Notes: generated by a model from the letters alone, not told the origin. 64,000 nt of DNA from Gnetum montanum (GCA_015680685.1 MNCI01013715.1:47935-111934), one strand, 5' to 3'; counted from the stretch's first letter, positions 33,487-45,783 are shown. Program-made: numbers and translations.

Positions 33487-33889
33487 TTGTATGTGTAACT
33501 TCTAATACTTTAATACCTTGTCCCATTTGGCTAGTTACACTTAGGCTAATTTGTGATCATGTCAGATTGATTATTTTAATATTATTTTATTCTAATTGCT
33601 ACCAAAGTTCAATGAGCTTTAACTTAGGTGGATTAGTGATGTTTGATATTATTTTATTAGTTAAACCATATGGGAGGTAGAAAAATTTTGAAAAAAATTT
33701 CATCAAAAACCATAGGTTTATGGTCCCCACAATGTCAAGCTCACCTCTAGTAGATGAAGGGTTGAATAATTGAATAATGAGTTAGTTTAAGCCATCGATT
33801 AGAAAGTTATCAGCTTGGGAAGGCTCTAGCATTTGAAAATTGCAAAAACTCTCTTAGCATTATGAGGTAAATGTGAAAAGTTTTCTAAC

Positions 33890-34015
33890 TTTTGTCACAT
33901 ATTTATACTATTTTTGGAATGTGTCAAAGGGGATGTGTTGATGAGGATGCATTGATGGGGATGTGTTGATGTATTAGGTTGCATCAATGGGGATGAGATG
34001 ACATAGGCAAAAACC
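33890..34015 (-). promoter_or_regulatory. U3/TATA-like segment upstream of the extra ORF, copy E
   Basis: The minus strand has a short tandem array built on CATCAACACATCCCC and CATCAATGCATCC (34010-33915), then TATAAATATG near 33908-33900. The layout matches the U3 of family 1 LTRs, but no full LTR can be delimited. About 400 bp of leader separate it from the splice acceptor. Confidence 0.4.
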
Positions 34016-34267
34016 AAAATTTTCACACATTAAAAACTAAGGAAAAGAAGTTTTTTCATGAAGTTGGGATCTAGAGGAAGTCAAAGATGATAGAAAAGCC
34101 AAGAAGAAGGATAAATGCTTGAAGAGGGCTTAGGAATACGTGTAAATAAAATTAAGTATGAGATTAATTACCAAGGAGTGTAAAAACTGGATGCATTAAG
34201 GTGGAAAACAAAGGTTTTGAAAGCAGAATGCCAAAGTGATAAAGAAATTAACCATCCTAGTGAGGGA

Positions 34268-34322
34268 GTATGTAAGTGGTTCCTTCCCATAGCAGGCTCA
34301 TGCCCTTAATGCCATTGCATGC
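34268..34322 (-). other. Conserved RNA hairpin, copy K (partly decayed)
   Basis: Arms GCATGCAAT and CTTACATAC with a 37-nt loop containing GAGCCTGCTATGGG. Six of nine pairs remain. The outer pair is G-C where copy C has T-A. Confidence 0.6.
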
Positions 34323-34488
34323 CCTCAAACCAAGGAGTTTGTGGCCCCAAGGATCATTAATGATTATGGATTATTAAAAATCAAATCACTAGAGAAACTA
34401 TCAAAGAATTAAGATTGTCTCAAAATGAACCCATTGATACAATCATGAGAAAAGGCATTGAGGTGGTACATGGGAAGAATAGGTGGAT

Positions 34489-34492
<4 letters not shown>

Positions 34493-34530
<38 letters not shown>
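34493..34530. repeat. (GA)n microsatellite
   Basis: Nineteen AG dinucleotides in a row inside the 3' region of copy K. Related copies have only a short GA/CT-rich run here (13925, 59105, 61230). Confidence 0.95.
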
Positions 34531-34533
<3 letters not shown>

Positions 34534-35290
34534 GAAATAGAGTTCACATTTTGGTCACATGTAGTCCCATGTGGAGGTTGTGATTAGTATGACTTTATAG
34601 CTTTCATCCTTAGTTAGAATTAAGACCATCCACTTCTAGTGACTTCGCATTTGCACATTTAGACCATTCCACTCCCCAACAAATAGGAACATCTTGAAAA
34701 ACAACTAACCATTTCAAAGAAAGAGGAAAATAGAAGTAAGAAGTGAAAAGTGCCTTAGTTAGAGGGGTGCCTTCAACCAGGTGTGACATGTCTTTCTAGG
34801 CCCATAGCTAGTGCTTGTATCCCATTATTATGTCTAAGGAGTGTGCTTTGAATTCCCATTATTGTTTTCTTTCAATGAGAACCACACCATGCAAGACATT
34901 GCTTCCTGTTTATTGGTAAACACAGGAATGGTGAGGAATCAATGGAAATACTCATGCAACCCTAGATGGTAGGTAGATGACAAATCCCATTCATGTCACA
35001 CCTTTGTTCATTCACTTAATTCACCCCAAGTTTGGAAAGTACTAAGGCCAAAATTCATTGTAAGTTGTTATTAAGAAAGGTTCTCATATTTTCAAAATGA
35101 GGAAATACCATAGAGTTGTGTCAAATGGTGGATGATGTGAACTTGTTGCCTAATATCNCATAAGAAAAGTAAAAATAAGACAAAATATAGAAAAAATTGT
35201 AAAATATTTAAGAAAATAAAAAATGTATGGAAAATGTTGTAAAAAAAAATTTAAAAATTGAGGAGTCACCCATATAGTATTAGCATGGAC

Positions 35291-35312
35291 GAGTATTTCC
35301 CCCATGACTAAG
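35291..35312 (-). other. Internal polypurine-like tract, copy K
   Basis: The minus strand reads TTAGTCATGGGGGAAATA after the integrase C-terminus. Confidence 0.55.
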
Positions 35313-35470
35313 TTGGAAGGAGGAGATTTGGAGGATTGAACATGCATGTTTGTCAACTAAGGCTTTTGTTAAATTGATTGTTTTTGGTTTGATGAAATGC
35401 TTATATTGTTTCAAGGTGATGAAAAATATTTTACTTGGGCTATCAAGATGGTATATCATTGAAACACCAC
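35313..35470 (-). pseudogene. Integrase C-terminal fragment of copy K
   Basis: Reads MIYHLDSPSKIFFITLKQ, then SSKSPPSNLVMGEI, homologous to the C-terminal tail of integrase in D (MIHHLDSPSKIFLV) and A. It begins abruptly at about 35470 where the LTR of copy F starts. The catalytic parts of this copy are not in the window. Confidence 0.7.
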
Positions 35471-35545
35471 CAATTTTGGGCTTCAACACTTCAATAACAA
35501 ATTTGTCTAAGTATTAAAACTTAGCAAACTTTTGTAAGTGTTGGT

Positions 35546-36220
35546 GCTACACTTCCCAATGTAGCCAACGTAGCATGTATCAAGGCCTATTTTGCAAAAT
35601 TTTCTAAGTGTCAACAATGGTTGCATGAAAATTTTTTAAGTGTCATATTATGTTCTCACTCTACCTGCTATGCTCCCTAATGTAGCTAGTGTAGAATGCA
35701 CTTCCATGGCCAGTTTCCCCAAGTGCCAAGCCAAAAGTTGTCACAGTTGCTTGGGATGAATGAAATAGTTTGGAAAATTTTCTATCTCCTGGGTTGCCAC
35801 ACTTGCTATGCTCCCCAATGTAGCCAACATAGCACATGTTCTAGTGACTAGTTCGCCCAAGTGCTAAGCTACAAGTTGTTAGGATTGCTTGGGATAGAAA
35901 GAATAGTTTAGCAACTTTCTATCTTTTGGGTTGCTACACTCTACTACGCTCTCTAGTGTAGCCAGAATAGCACACTTTTCAGTGTCTAGTTTTACCTAAG
36001 TGTTAGATAAGAAGTTTTTAAGCTAGCTCAGCATGGAAGAGATATTTGGCAAATTTTCTAATTCTTGAGGCTACCTCTCTAGCTATGCCCCAAAGTGTAG
36101 CTAGCGTACCATGAAGGAAAACTATAGATTCTATCAAATTTTGGCTAAGTATCTCTACTATGCTCTACTATGCTCTAGAGCGTAGCCAATGCAACCAATG
36201 TTGGACATTCAAGAAAAGCC
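35546..36220 (+). repeat. 138-bp tandem repeat array in the LTR of copy F
   Basis: Units begin at 35546 (shortened), 35667, 35805, 35943 and 36082, with a decayed start near 36145. Successive full spacings are 138, 138 and 139. Each unit begins GCTATGCTCCCNAATGTAGC and carries AAGTGNTAAG and TGGNAANTTTTCTA later. Confidence 0.85.
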
Positions 36221-36655
36221 TCTGACAGCCTCCAAAAGCCTCCAGAACTTAGCATCAGCCTTCATCTTAGCTTTGATATTCCTCTAGCAAGCAAGATCAA
36301 CAATTTGTATCTCTTTTGCATCCCCATTTGTCCCAAAAAAAAATTCCTATGCTTAAACCTACTTGAAAGAGGCAAGCATGTAGTCCCAGAGCATAGCCTC
36401 CAAGTTGCACTATTTTACATTATCTGCAGGTACATTACGGTCCTTCACACTTTGGCACATTCAGTCATGGTAGTGTAGTCATAGTTTAGCAATCTTTGGG
36501 GACATGTTGCAATATTGTAGAGTGTAGCACTTTTTCACTCTGATGGAAGTGTAGTAAAGGTTAGTGTAGCTCCATCTACCCTCGTGCCACATGGGATTTG
36601 ATTCGCAGCTTATGCCACGTGGTGCTCAATCTGCATTTTGTGCTAACCCTAGCCT

Positions 36656-36663
36656 TATAAATA
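36656..36663 (+). promoter_or_regulatory. TATA box of the copy F LTR
   Basis: TATAAATA after AGCCT, followed by a leader about 690 bp long up to the primer site. Position and sequence fit an LTR promoter. Confidence 0.5.
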
Positions 36664-37354
36664 CCCTTGCATTCAGCATTCTAGTGGTTGGAAAACCAAA
36701 AGTGTATTGAGAATTTTTGCATCCTGAGCATCCTTAGCATCCACGTACCTACGTACTTGAGCACACCTAGCACTTTGCACATCAGCGCATCCTAGAATGC
36801 AGTTCACCACTGTACCTGCAAAACATAGCAACAACCAACCTAGCAGGTTTAATCCTCATGACAACCATCTATTCCATGTCTTGGACATCCCAAAGATTGT
36901 GACTACACTATTACACTATCTCTGTGCCTACCTGTACACTGCGTACCACTCTCACCTCTTTTCCTGTAATAGCTATGCTTCCCCATTTGGGGTGGTGCAC
37001 TTTTGTTCTTAGGTTTCGTTGCATCTTTCAAGCATTTATCTGTGGTGGTTGGCATAGCACTTGAATTTTCTCACTATTTTCTATGTATTTTCATGTTCGC
37101 ATTGCTGTTCTCAGGCCGGTACACCTTACTATGCTCTAGCTTAGTTGGTCTCAGTGCCCGTACATAACACTGCATAAACCCCTCTCACACACATTCATCT
37201 TAACACCTCGTAAGTCCCTATCTTATTGATAAGATCATTTAGGGCACCTTGTCTCCATTTTCTAGCATGGCCCTCACATGGACTTAGGGTTAGGCTATAC
37301 ACCTACTAACCTATTAGTGTTTCAGCTATTAACGTTTTTAGTTGTCATAGTTTT

Positions 37355-37370
37355 TGGTGCTAGAAGGAGG
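37355..37370 (+). other. Primer binding site, copy F
   Basis: TGGTGCTAGAAGGAGG, as in copy B. Confidence 0.6.
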
Positions 37371-39167
37371 ACCTCCCATTCCTTCTATGTTCAAGGGTAG
37401 TAGCATGTGCTTTTTGCACCTCTGTTACTAGTTTCAAGCTAGCATAGATGTAACATCCTTGTAGACCTACCATGGCATTAGTTGGATCATAGGGAAATGC
37501 AGGAGTTGTCTACAATTCAATTGGCATAGATTATTCCTAATTCTCAGTTCCACTAGAACCCCATAAGATGAAAGCTCAACTATATTCATTATGTCAAGCT
37601 CTAGGTGCTCTAGACAGTGTAACAACCCCTCAGAGCATAGTAAGCATAATTCCAAAGTTAGTTATTTTTTAGTAGTATTTTTAGAGTTAGTTATTTTTTT
37701 CTTTTTTTCACAGTTTTTCATACTTAGCCATTTTTCACCATTTTCTGCACTTAACAATTTTTTGTTCAATGCTATCATTTCCTATGTTTTTACATAGTAA
37801 CATGAATCTCATGAAACCTTTAACCTCTATGCTAAGCATCAAGATGGCTCATCCCATCCAGCAAGTGGTAAACATTGGGCTACCACTCAATCCTATATAG
37901 CGACAATAATAGTCACTTAGACTATGTAACCAACTACTTGAGCACATGGTGCTCGATAACGAAAGATACAATTTCCTCTATGAAAAAATCCAGGTGGCTC
38001 TATCCATAGACTGCCAAGAAATAGATGTAAAGCATAGCTTTGGAATCATACACTAGAATGGAAAGTAATTCATTCCTACTCCTAACACCTTTCTCCTAGT
38101 TACCGATAACTTTTGTTGGTTACTAGACCAACTCGTTAGAGTAACTGGACCTAATGAAAATGATGCAACATCAAACTATAATAAGCCCTTGTAGGATGGG
38201 CAAAAGGAGTTTGAGGCTCATTCAAAAAGTGATGTCCCATTCTATGCCTCTATCCAATAGCCTGTTTCTAGTTTTGTCCCACACTAATCATAGTCATTTG
38301 CCTTCTTTGAGGTAGTGACGTCAATCTCACCACCCAGGTCCACACCTGTGGTAGCAAGCCACCGAGTATTACATGCACAACAAAGTGTGGGACTCTCTAC
38401 CACCTTTCCCTTTGTCATATCTACCCAATCTATGCAACCTTTCCTATTGGCATTTGTGATTCCCACACAACTGTATGTGCATATGATGCCCTTGTCTTAG
38501 CCACAAACGAGTTAGATGTCCTTCATCCCAACCATCTTGTTGGCACCTCTAATAATAGTGCAAGCCACAACTGCCTGGTGGGCTTCAGCCCCTATGGCTA
38601 TGCAATAGCGGTCACACACCTAGTAATACACATAGTAGCAAACACAATAAGTGTCTCACGTGGTTGTATAGCCTACAATAGGGTAGTGGGCCATTTAGAT
38701 GGCACCACGAGTAGCATAGTTGGTACAACCAGCAGCATATTCCCCATGTTTGGACTAGGCATTCCAACTCATTCAAACACTAATGGAGGAGGTTAGATGG
38801 CTTAAATTTGCTAACTTAGAAATGGTCCATATGATGGACTTCTACCAGGATGATCCCATTAGTCCTATGGTCCCATTGCTAACCTTGCCTCCTAGTGTCC
38901 AACTTCCTTAGTTCACAAAATACAATGGTGAGGGGGACCCTAATGCCCACCTTGTAACTTTTTGTTCTAAATGCCTGCTCCTACAAGCATGACCTCATGC
39001 AATCATCCATGTCTTTGCCATGTCCTTAACTAGTAAGGCACTTGATTGGTACCGTGCGCTGCCCAGGGCTTCCATATCTAGTTTGGAATAATTGGTTAGC
39101 CAATTTGTAACTTGCTTCAAGTACAACTTCATATCCAATTTCTATGTTGTTTGGACCTATCTGAACT
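37371..39167 (+). pseudogene. Gag of copy F (degenerate, truncated at the gap)
   Basis: The core at 38912-39167 reads FTKYNGEGDPNAHLVTF, then SLTSKALDWYRALPRASISS and FKYNFISNF, a typical plant Ty3/gypsy gag domain. The upstream 1.5 kb would be the variable gag N-terminus. It shows only short frames, with some helical charged stretches near 37900-38000. It ends at the run of Ns, and nothing after the gap continues it. The primer site shared with copy B suggests the Tat lineage. Confidence 0.65.
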
Positions 39168-39204
39168 NNNNNNNNNNNNNNNNNNNNNNNNNNNNNNNNN
39201 NNNN
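39168..39204. other. Assembly gap (37 N)
   Basis: Run of N between copy F and copy x. The equivalent place in copy y (about 47384-47412) is a G-rich run, which may have stopped sequencing. Confidence 0.95.
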
Positions 39205-39535
39205 TGCATGGGAAACTTGTTTCAATTTTTGACACTTTGCTATTACCTAGAGGGTATTATAGTGTAAGAATGTTAAAAGTCATAAGTGATATAATGCAAA
39301 ATCAATTGTGGTAATGCTAGAAACCTTAAATTTTCCACCCAAGGGACCATAACCATCAGAACAAGCCACACATAAGGAAAAATAATCCAACTATGTAAGG
39401 TCATATGAGGGGATAGACAATTTCTAGGCATTTTTTCTAAAAATTTTTCTAACTTTGCAATCATATGAACTAAAAACTTAATGAACTAAGGTAACGAGTA
39501 AGGTATAAACTAATTAATGATAAAGAACATAACCT
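39205..39535 (+). other. Leader upstream of the extra ORF, copy x
   Basis: No ORF of note. Closely similar to 47413-47749. It would be the 3' end of an intron if the acceptor is used. Confidence 0.5.
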
Positions 39536-39565
39536 TAGTAACACCCAATATTTACTTGATTGTAG
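39536..39565 (+). promoter_or_regulatory. Candidate 3' splice acceptor, copy x
   Basis: TAGTAAC branch-point match, AT-rich tract, TTGATTGTAG. The exon then starts ATCACCCCAAAA where copy y has ATGGCCCCAAAA. Confidence 0.55.
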
Positions 39566-42150
39566 ATCACCCCAAAAAGAGGAGCACAAGGAGAACCTTC
39601 ATAGTGAGCTACCAAGCACCCTTGAGGTGGCAAAGGTCAAAAAGGAGAACATGTGAAGCATGAGGAGTAGGAAGCCCAATCATTTAGCATTCATCAAGAG
39701 GCTCTTATCATAGGATAGTCAATCCAAGGAGAGGCTATAGAATTGCAGGCCCTTGTGCAAGGACAATGCCTCATGTTGTTCCTAGAATGCCTTGAGGCCA
39801 TTCAAGAAAAATCCATGTTGACCATGGTCATCATGGAGATGAAATTCAGCCCATTTATGGAGTTTTCTCCAAAACTAGTTCAGACAAAACTTTAAGCATC
39901 ACCTTTGTGGCCTACTCTTTCATAGTGGCAAATGGTATCTTGGAGAAACAAACCAATTATGGCATAATAAGGAGGAAGGCACCATAGTTAACATTTTTGG
40001 AATTAATGTTGACTTCTTGGTTAAAGAAATTACTAAAGCTTTGAATTTGTGAATGAAGGGGCTAAGTTAGCCCATCTATCTACAAGATCTAACTTTGACA
40101 CCAAAAGCTATGGCTGAGGTGGACATATGACATATGGCAAGGATGACAAAGCATATCATGAATTAACTCTGGAAGAGAAAACCTATTTCAAAATAAAGAC
40201 ATAGCATCTATTTCCCACCAAAGGACTCAACCAAATCTCCACCTGTCTGGCTAGGGGAAGTTCCATCTTAATGGGAAAGTACATACCCAACCTTCCCCAG
40301 TTATGTTGTGTAGAGATCCAAAGGTAGTTTGAGGAGAAAAAGCTAGGGAAGCCAATGCTTCCATTCTCTTGGCTAATCAGAAAGCTATGTAAATGGGTGA
40401 AATCTTGGGGTACACAAATTACATTCCCAAGAAGGCTTAACATGCTTCCTTCATTGAGCTCCTGAAACCTATATCATGAAGGAAAGACGTTGGTGAAGAG
40501 CAAGAACTAGAGAAGGAGTTTGAACTAGAAAAAGAAGCAAAATGAGAGCCTAAATAGCTCCCTGAAACACAATTTTTGCACTACTACCATAGAAAGATTA
40601 TAGACCCTCAATGAGCCTCTTGTAGAAAATTTTTGAGATAGTTAGCTGGGGAAGTAGGGAGGAATCAAGCCTCTTTAGAGTCCTGGATGAGTTACAACCC
40701 ACCATTTAAGTTGATCTGACAAAAGGACAGATCTCACTACAATTAAGAGGAAAATCCCAGTGGTCCAAACAAATCTCTATTAATGTCGCATCCTTCCAAG
40801 TGATGCTTGAGATGGGAGAAGCTACCATAGTAGTGGTAATGTAGCATTAGGATGCAATAGGTGTAGCCAAAGTGATTAAAGACCACATTAAAGAATCATT
40901 CAATGTGCCTATTGTTTCCCTAGTAGATCTGATTAGGACTAAAGATGTGCAAATGCTCACTAAAACTTTAATGACTCTTGTAGCACATGAGGATGTATTA
41001 GATCAATTGTTGAAGGCTAGGTAAGTGATGACCACCTTATTTGACATCCCTAGTGATGTCACTGCAGCACAATCAGATATCATTGCCACTAAAGGAAAAC
41101 TGGTCATGGTAGAGACCACGGTAGAACATGAAAAAGTAGAAGTACAATGATTACAACAACAATTGGTCACCTTGAGAGTCAAAAGATGGGGTTCCTGCTC
41201 AATTTATCGCACCTAAGCAAGTGAAGCAATTTAGAATAGAGTAGTTGATCAAGTTGATTGAGGAAAATAAAGTTGTGAAGCAAGAAAAAGAGAAGGTTGT
41301 CTGGAATGCCTCTACTACTGATGCATAATCCCATGCTCACAAAAAGGCATTGATCACAACTTAGGAGGAGAATAAATAGCTCACTACAGAAAACTCTAGG
41401 TTAACCACTATTGAACAATAAAAGAATATTCTAGAAGAAAGTGTCCATTAGTTAAGGGAACAACTGATGAGGATCAACTAGGATATCAATAGATTAACCA
41501 GAAAAAATAGAATCCTCTTAATGGAGTAGGTTCGTGCTATTTGATATAAGTCAAAAATTGAAATCAACGCATGGAAAAATGAGGCCAAAAAACATGAAAA
41601 GCTAAAGGAACAATTCCATGATCAAGTAGGCATGTATAAGTAAATAAATGAAAAGGAAATCTAGATGGCTAAAGCCAACATTGGAGTCATGTCCACATGA
41701 AATCCTAACTAGCAATTCATCTTGGATACTTATGCACTAATTCATCAAGCAAAAGTGAAAAAAAAGACCTATAGATTGAAGATTTTAAGGAATACATGGC
41801 ATTGGCTAACCTAAAATATGCCAACATTGCTATGTTAACAATATTTTAGCCCATAAACAAGCTGGAAAAATAGGTAGCAACCACTTATGCATTATATGAA
41901 AAAGAGTTTGTAGATAGAAAAGATTCTTTGAAAAAGCTCCATGTGGCAAACTTGGAATTGAAAGTGGTTAAAGCTAACTACCATGGATAAAGGGATGTTG
42001 CCTCAAAGCTAACTAAGAGATTAATGATTAATAGATTAATGGATGAAAGGGGAAAAATTATAGGCATTGCTTGATTGCTACAAATTTCACAAGCCTAATG
42101 ATAAAGGAAAGTGCCCAATGGAAGATCCACTGCCTTTGAGAATTAGATGA
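39566..42150 (+). pseudogene. Extra 3' ORF of copy x (degenerate)
   Basis: Homologue of 47780-50511. The start codon is ATC instead of ATG. The N-terminal block has PKRGAQGEPS, then QGQCLMLF and ECLEAIQEKSMLTM. The plant-transposon-protein-like domain lies near 39900-40440. Charged coiled-coil-like stretches follow (41100-41980). The C-terminal part lost about 150 bp compared with y, including the VAWIVHE block. Numerous stops. Confidence 0.65.
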
Positions 42151-42319
42151 GCTTCCTTGAGTTGTGTGTCATAATTTTGTGTCCAATTTTTATAAAGCAC
42201 CATTGCAACATGTATAAGTCCATTTTTTTTGTTTAAGTCAGTTAATAATTGCATACCTTTCCACTAATTTTTGTAAAGAACTTGTTTCTCATTTTGTTTA
42301 ACTCAAGGATGAGTTTTCA

Positions 42320-42335
42320 TTTAGTAATGGGGGTA
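42320..42335 (+). other. Terminal polypurine tract, copy x
   Basis: TTTAGTAATGGGGGTA directly before the LTR. Confidence 0.75.
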
Positions 42336-43190
42336 TGATGAGTCATGATTATGTCAGCCCTAATATTAGACATGCAATATTAGGTCCTAAGAAATGATAT
42401 TGGATATCTGATATCGTCTCTTCTATGCTAGCCTATAAATACACCAGTTGGGTGCATGGTTGGGACATAGTTTTAGTTCTCAGTTTTTAATAGTCTTTCT
42501 TAGATTTTTGAATTCAAGTTCTATTATTCACTAGTGCATGCCCACAATGTGATGTTTGTAATCATACGACACCTTTGTTCGAGTGTGATGTACTTGAACA
42601 CATTACATGACTCAAAATAAAGATCGAGATTACTTCAATCATTGCCAAATTTACTTTGATTTATTATTTCTTTAATTATTTAATTATTTACTATTTTCTT
42701 TAGTTAATGTTTCCATTTATTGCTATTTACTATTCCTGTCATTAAGTGAAATGAGTATGACTTAATCACAAGCACATAAGTGTAAGTACTTGGTAATCTA
42801 GTAGTGTATTATTTGGAACACCCAGTGACATATACTTGGCAGTTCCAGTCATAGTTATATGAAGTCTAAGGTGTGTATAGATGATTGGGGATGGATACTC
42901 ATCACACATAGGATAGTTTAGATCTTATTTTCCATTATTCATTAGCTGAATTAATTTAACTCTTTATTATCATTAGGAGTAGCATAGGATTAGACAACAT
43001 CATATGCCTCACTTTGGACTAAACCATTTCTAACAAAGCTACCATAAGTCTAAGTAGGAAGATAGTGAACTATGATCAAGACATGATGATCTACATGCCA
43101 CAACTAGTTCCATCTATGGAATTCAACTTGATCGTGTATGAACGCTTGTGATTTGTATGGTTGGACGTAGGGGTATTGAACCACTCATCA
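42336..43190 (+). repeat. LTR shared by copies x (3') and y (5'), 855 bp
   Basis: Starts TGATGAGTCATG, ends CCACTCATCA, with an 8-bp inverted terminal repeat. GATATT, GGATATC and GATATCG sites lie at 42400-42420, and TATAAATA at 42434. Confidence 0.9.
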
Positions 43191-43191
43191 C

Positions 43192-43210
43192 TGGCATCGT
43201 TGCTAAGGAC
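43192..43210 (+). other. Primer binding site, copy y (tRNA-Asp type)
   Basis: TGGCATCGTTGCTAAGGAC, two bases from the LTR. Confidence 0.7.
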
Positions 43211-43315
43211 AATGCTAGTTATCTAGATTAGTTATATTATACAAAATCATTGTAAAGGTATTAATGATATATCTTTTAGAAAATATTAAATCACACACAC
43301 CATAAACCAACAACA

Positions 43316-45783
43316 ATGTCTCTCTCACAAGGAAGTAATAATGCACTATATAGGGAAAGCATTCATTGGAGAAATAACGAGATATATGATGAAGAAAATT
43401 GCAGTGACCAACCTTATGTAGGAGTTTCATATGTCCATGACCATTTTGAAAACACTCAAAGACTACATTCACCTAAGGTAGAAAACCCCAAGGATGATGA
43501 AGTAAGTCTTGGACCAAGGGAGGCCTCAAGGCCTATGACCTTCTTGAATCCTAGAAAAGATAAATCAAGGAACTCTGGGAAACACCATAGAAGCGATAAT
43601 AATGCTTCTAGTTCCTCATCTTCCTCTCCCATTTCAATATCTAGTTCTAACAAAGATAAATGTAGGTATGAAGATAAATCTCCACTAAAGGGTTAGAATA
43701 GAAATAAAAATCAAACCTGCAAGAACACTCATGGTCATCAACATGAGCATAGGCAAAATTGTCACAATCAACTGAATAAAAACTCTTATTACAACATGAT
43801 AGATGATGATGAACCCTTGTTGGCCACTATGAGCATGATGAAGATGATAGAGGTAGTTAAGATATCTCACAGGCATCACAAAGAAAGTCACCTACCTAGG
43901 CTTGATATGACTAATATCCCTAAATTTGCAGGAGGTTATGATTCTAATCCACAACATCATTTACAAGCCTTTCATGATACCTGTGTCTATTATAACATTG
44001 AAAATGGGTGGGAAAAGCTTAAGCTCTTTCATAGGACAATAACTGATAGAGTTGAAGTGTGGTATACATCGTTGAAACCAAATTCAATTCGATGTTGGTC
44101 GACAATGTTGGAATTCTTCAATGAGAAATAGCAAACCTATGCGAGGGTGTTCAACTTGAGGAAAAAGATCCAAAAATGGAAGTAAGAACAACATGAACCC
44201 TTGGACATGGCCTTAGATAGATATTATTCCCTATTGAATAGATGCCCAGGTCATGGTTTCTTTGAGGAAAGGCAACTTTTTCACATCATAGATGGGCTTT
44301 TTAATGAAATAAGAGAGACCCTTGGGATGTACATGCTAAGTAAATTATACAAATTATGAACCCATTAGATCTAAGAACTAATTGAATGTGCTATAAAAGA
44401 AGAAGGAGAGATATGTAAATGGGAGAATGTTGAAAAAAATCACTAGGACCCAACTCTTCAATAGAAGGAGGTCCATATTTATGGTAAGGAAAAAGGGACT
44501 ACCCTTAATAAAGTGATCCTGCAACAAGCCATGTTGATATAAAGGTCTATTGATGAACTTGAAGCAAAGTTTAATAGGATGTCCAAATGGATATATGAAA
44601 ATGTTACAACTCTTATTGAGATGGTTGAGGAGAGGATCATGCACAACAAGCTAGGCAATCATAGTAAACAAAGGATACAGAACCAAGGAATAAGTTGGAA
44701 CATTTTTTGGCAAACAAGAAAAATGACTAAAGAAAGTGAGGCTATAGAATCAACCATAGTCGAAGATAATGGATGTGACATTTGCATATGTGATCATCTG
44801 AAGGGCCATTACCTAGTCTTGTTTCATCTATAGAAGTATTGGGTAGGTGAATTAAATCCAAAGTTTGTGAAAAAGGTAATTATAGAGAGTCCCACAACCA
44901 ATTGTACTATCCTATGGGGACTTATTACTGGCCTTAACACTAACATCAACTACATTGGCAACAACCATAGTCATGAAGAAAGCCACCACCAAATTAGCCC
45001 TATTCTTCCTATTTGCCAAAACCACATGGATATTATGTTCAACACCATGTTTCTCCAACTAGTTCTACATCCTCCACTTCAAATTACCACTACCACTCTC
45101 TTGAGTACCATCAATCCATGACATCTCTAGAGGGGTCACCATCTCATGCCTCTTACCATCCATCCTACCCTCGATTTTCTCATCCATCCTACCCTTGATG
45201 TTCTCATACTCCACCTCATCACAACACCAGCAAAGACATATGAAGGTTTAGCATCACAATATCAACAAACAAATGTCACCTATGCTACGAATGTGCAGAG
45301 ACATGCTAATACTAGTGAGTCTCAATTGCAACATCAGAAATGTTCCTTTTGAAGGAAAGGCTATAAGTTGAAGCAAAGCACCCATGGACCTTCCATGTCA
45401 TCCAAACTAGCACAATGCCAATCTAGTGTAGTGCCTTCCTTTTCATAATCACCATCCTCTAATCTTACATAAGGGTCATCATCCATCATTCCTCCATTTC
45501 CAAACCCAAACAATGAATCTAATAGTGTGGGGAGACAAACAAATCCATGTATACTATGTCTTAATCAAGGGTGCACTTGTGGGCCAAACATCCATAACAT
45601 TAACACACCTCATACCCTAACCCATCATACATTTATTAATCAAGTGTGTGACCAACAATTTTTCTACCCAGCCACTACAACACCAATAGACACCTAGTGG
45701 CTTGGGCATGAATGGTTACCAATGTTCTACACATGCATGGAGTCTATCTATTTTTTTATTAATCCTTGTCAGGACCAAATGAT
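43316..45783 (+). pseudogene. Gag and Cys-rich tail of copy y (protease deleted)
   Basis: The ATG at 43316 opens 126 codons (MSLSQGSNNALYRES, EENCSDQPYVGVSYVHDH, poly-Ser end). The gag core is open from 43796 to 44131: RLDMTNIPKFAGGYDSNP, GWEKLKLFHRTITDRVEVWY and MLEFFNEK. The zinc knuckle near 44778 (CDICICDHLKGHYL) has lost its last Cys. A Ser/His/Pro/Tyr-rich tail follows. Then comes CILCLNQGCTCG and the WLGHEW tail, with no protease active site between, as in C. Confidence 0.8.

Larger units (their letters stand above)
34016..35290 (-). other. 3' non-coding region of copy K
   Basis: No gene. It aligns in reverse with 12837-14160 of copy A: GCATGGTGTGGTTCTCA block near 34890-34910, a GA microsatellite (34493-34530) and the hairpin (34268). 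A single N at 35158 marks the point where about 155 bp present in copy D are missing. Confidence 0.65.
29594..35470 (-). mobile_element. Copy K/E: 3' half of a family 1 element with extra ORF
   Basis: Minus strand, 5' to 3': integrase C-terminus (35470-35313), internal polypurine-like tract, non-coding region with hairpin, U3/TATA-like segment, splice acceptor, extra ORF, terminal polypurine tract, LTR. The 5' part is cut off where copy F begins. Confidence 0.75.
35471..37349 (+). repeat. LTR of copy F (about 1.9 kb)
   Basis: The right end is fixed by the primer site at 37355. The left end is set where homology to copy K stops. It contains the 138-bp tandem repeats and TATAAATA at 36656, followed by a leader. 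The end TTGTCATA resembles TTGTCAACA of copy B. No gene of its own is visible. Confidence 0.65.
39205..43190 (+). mobile_element. Copy x: 3' part of a family 1 element with extra ORF
   Basis: Aligns with 47413-51544 of copy y over its whole length: leader, splice acceptor, extra ORF, polypurine tract and LTR. The left side is lost at the gap. Its LTR is at the same time the 5' LTR of y. Confidence 0.8.
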
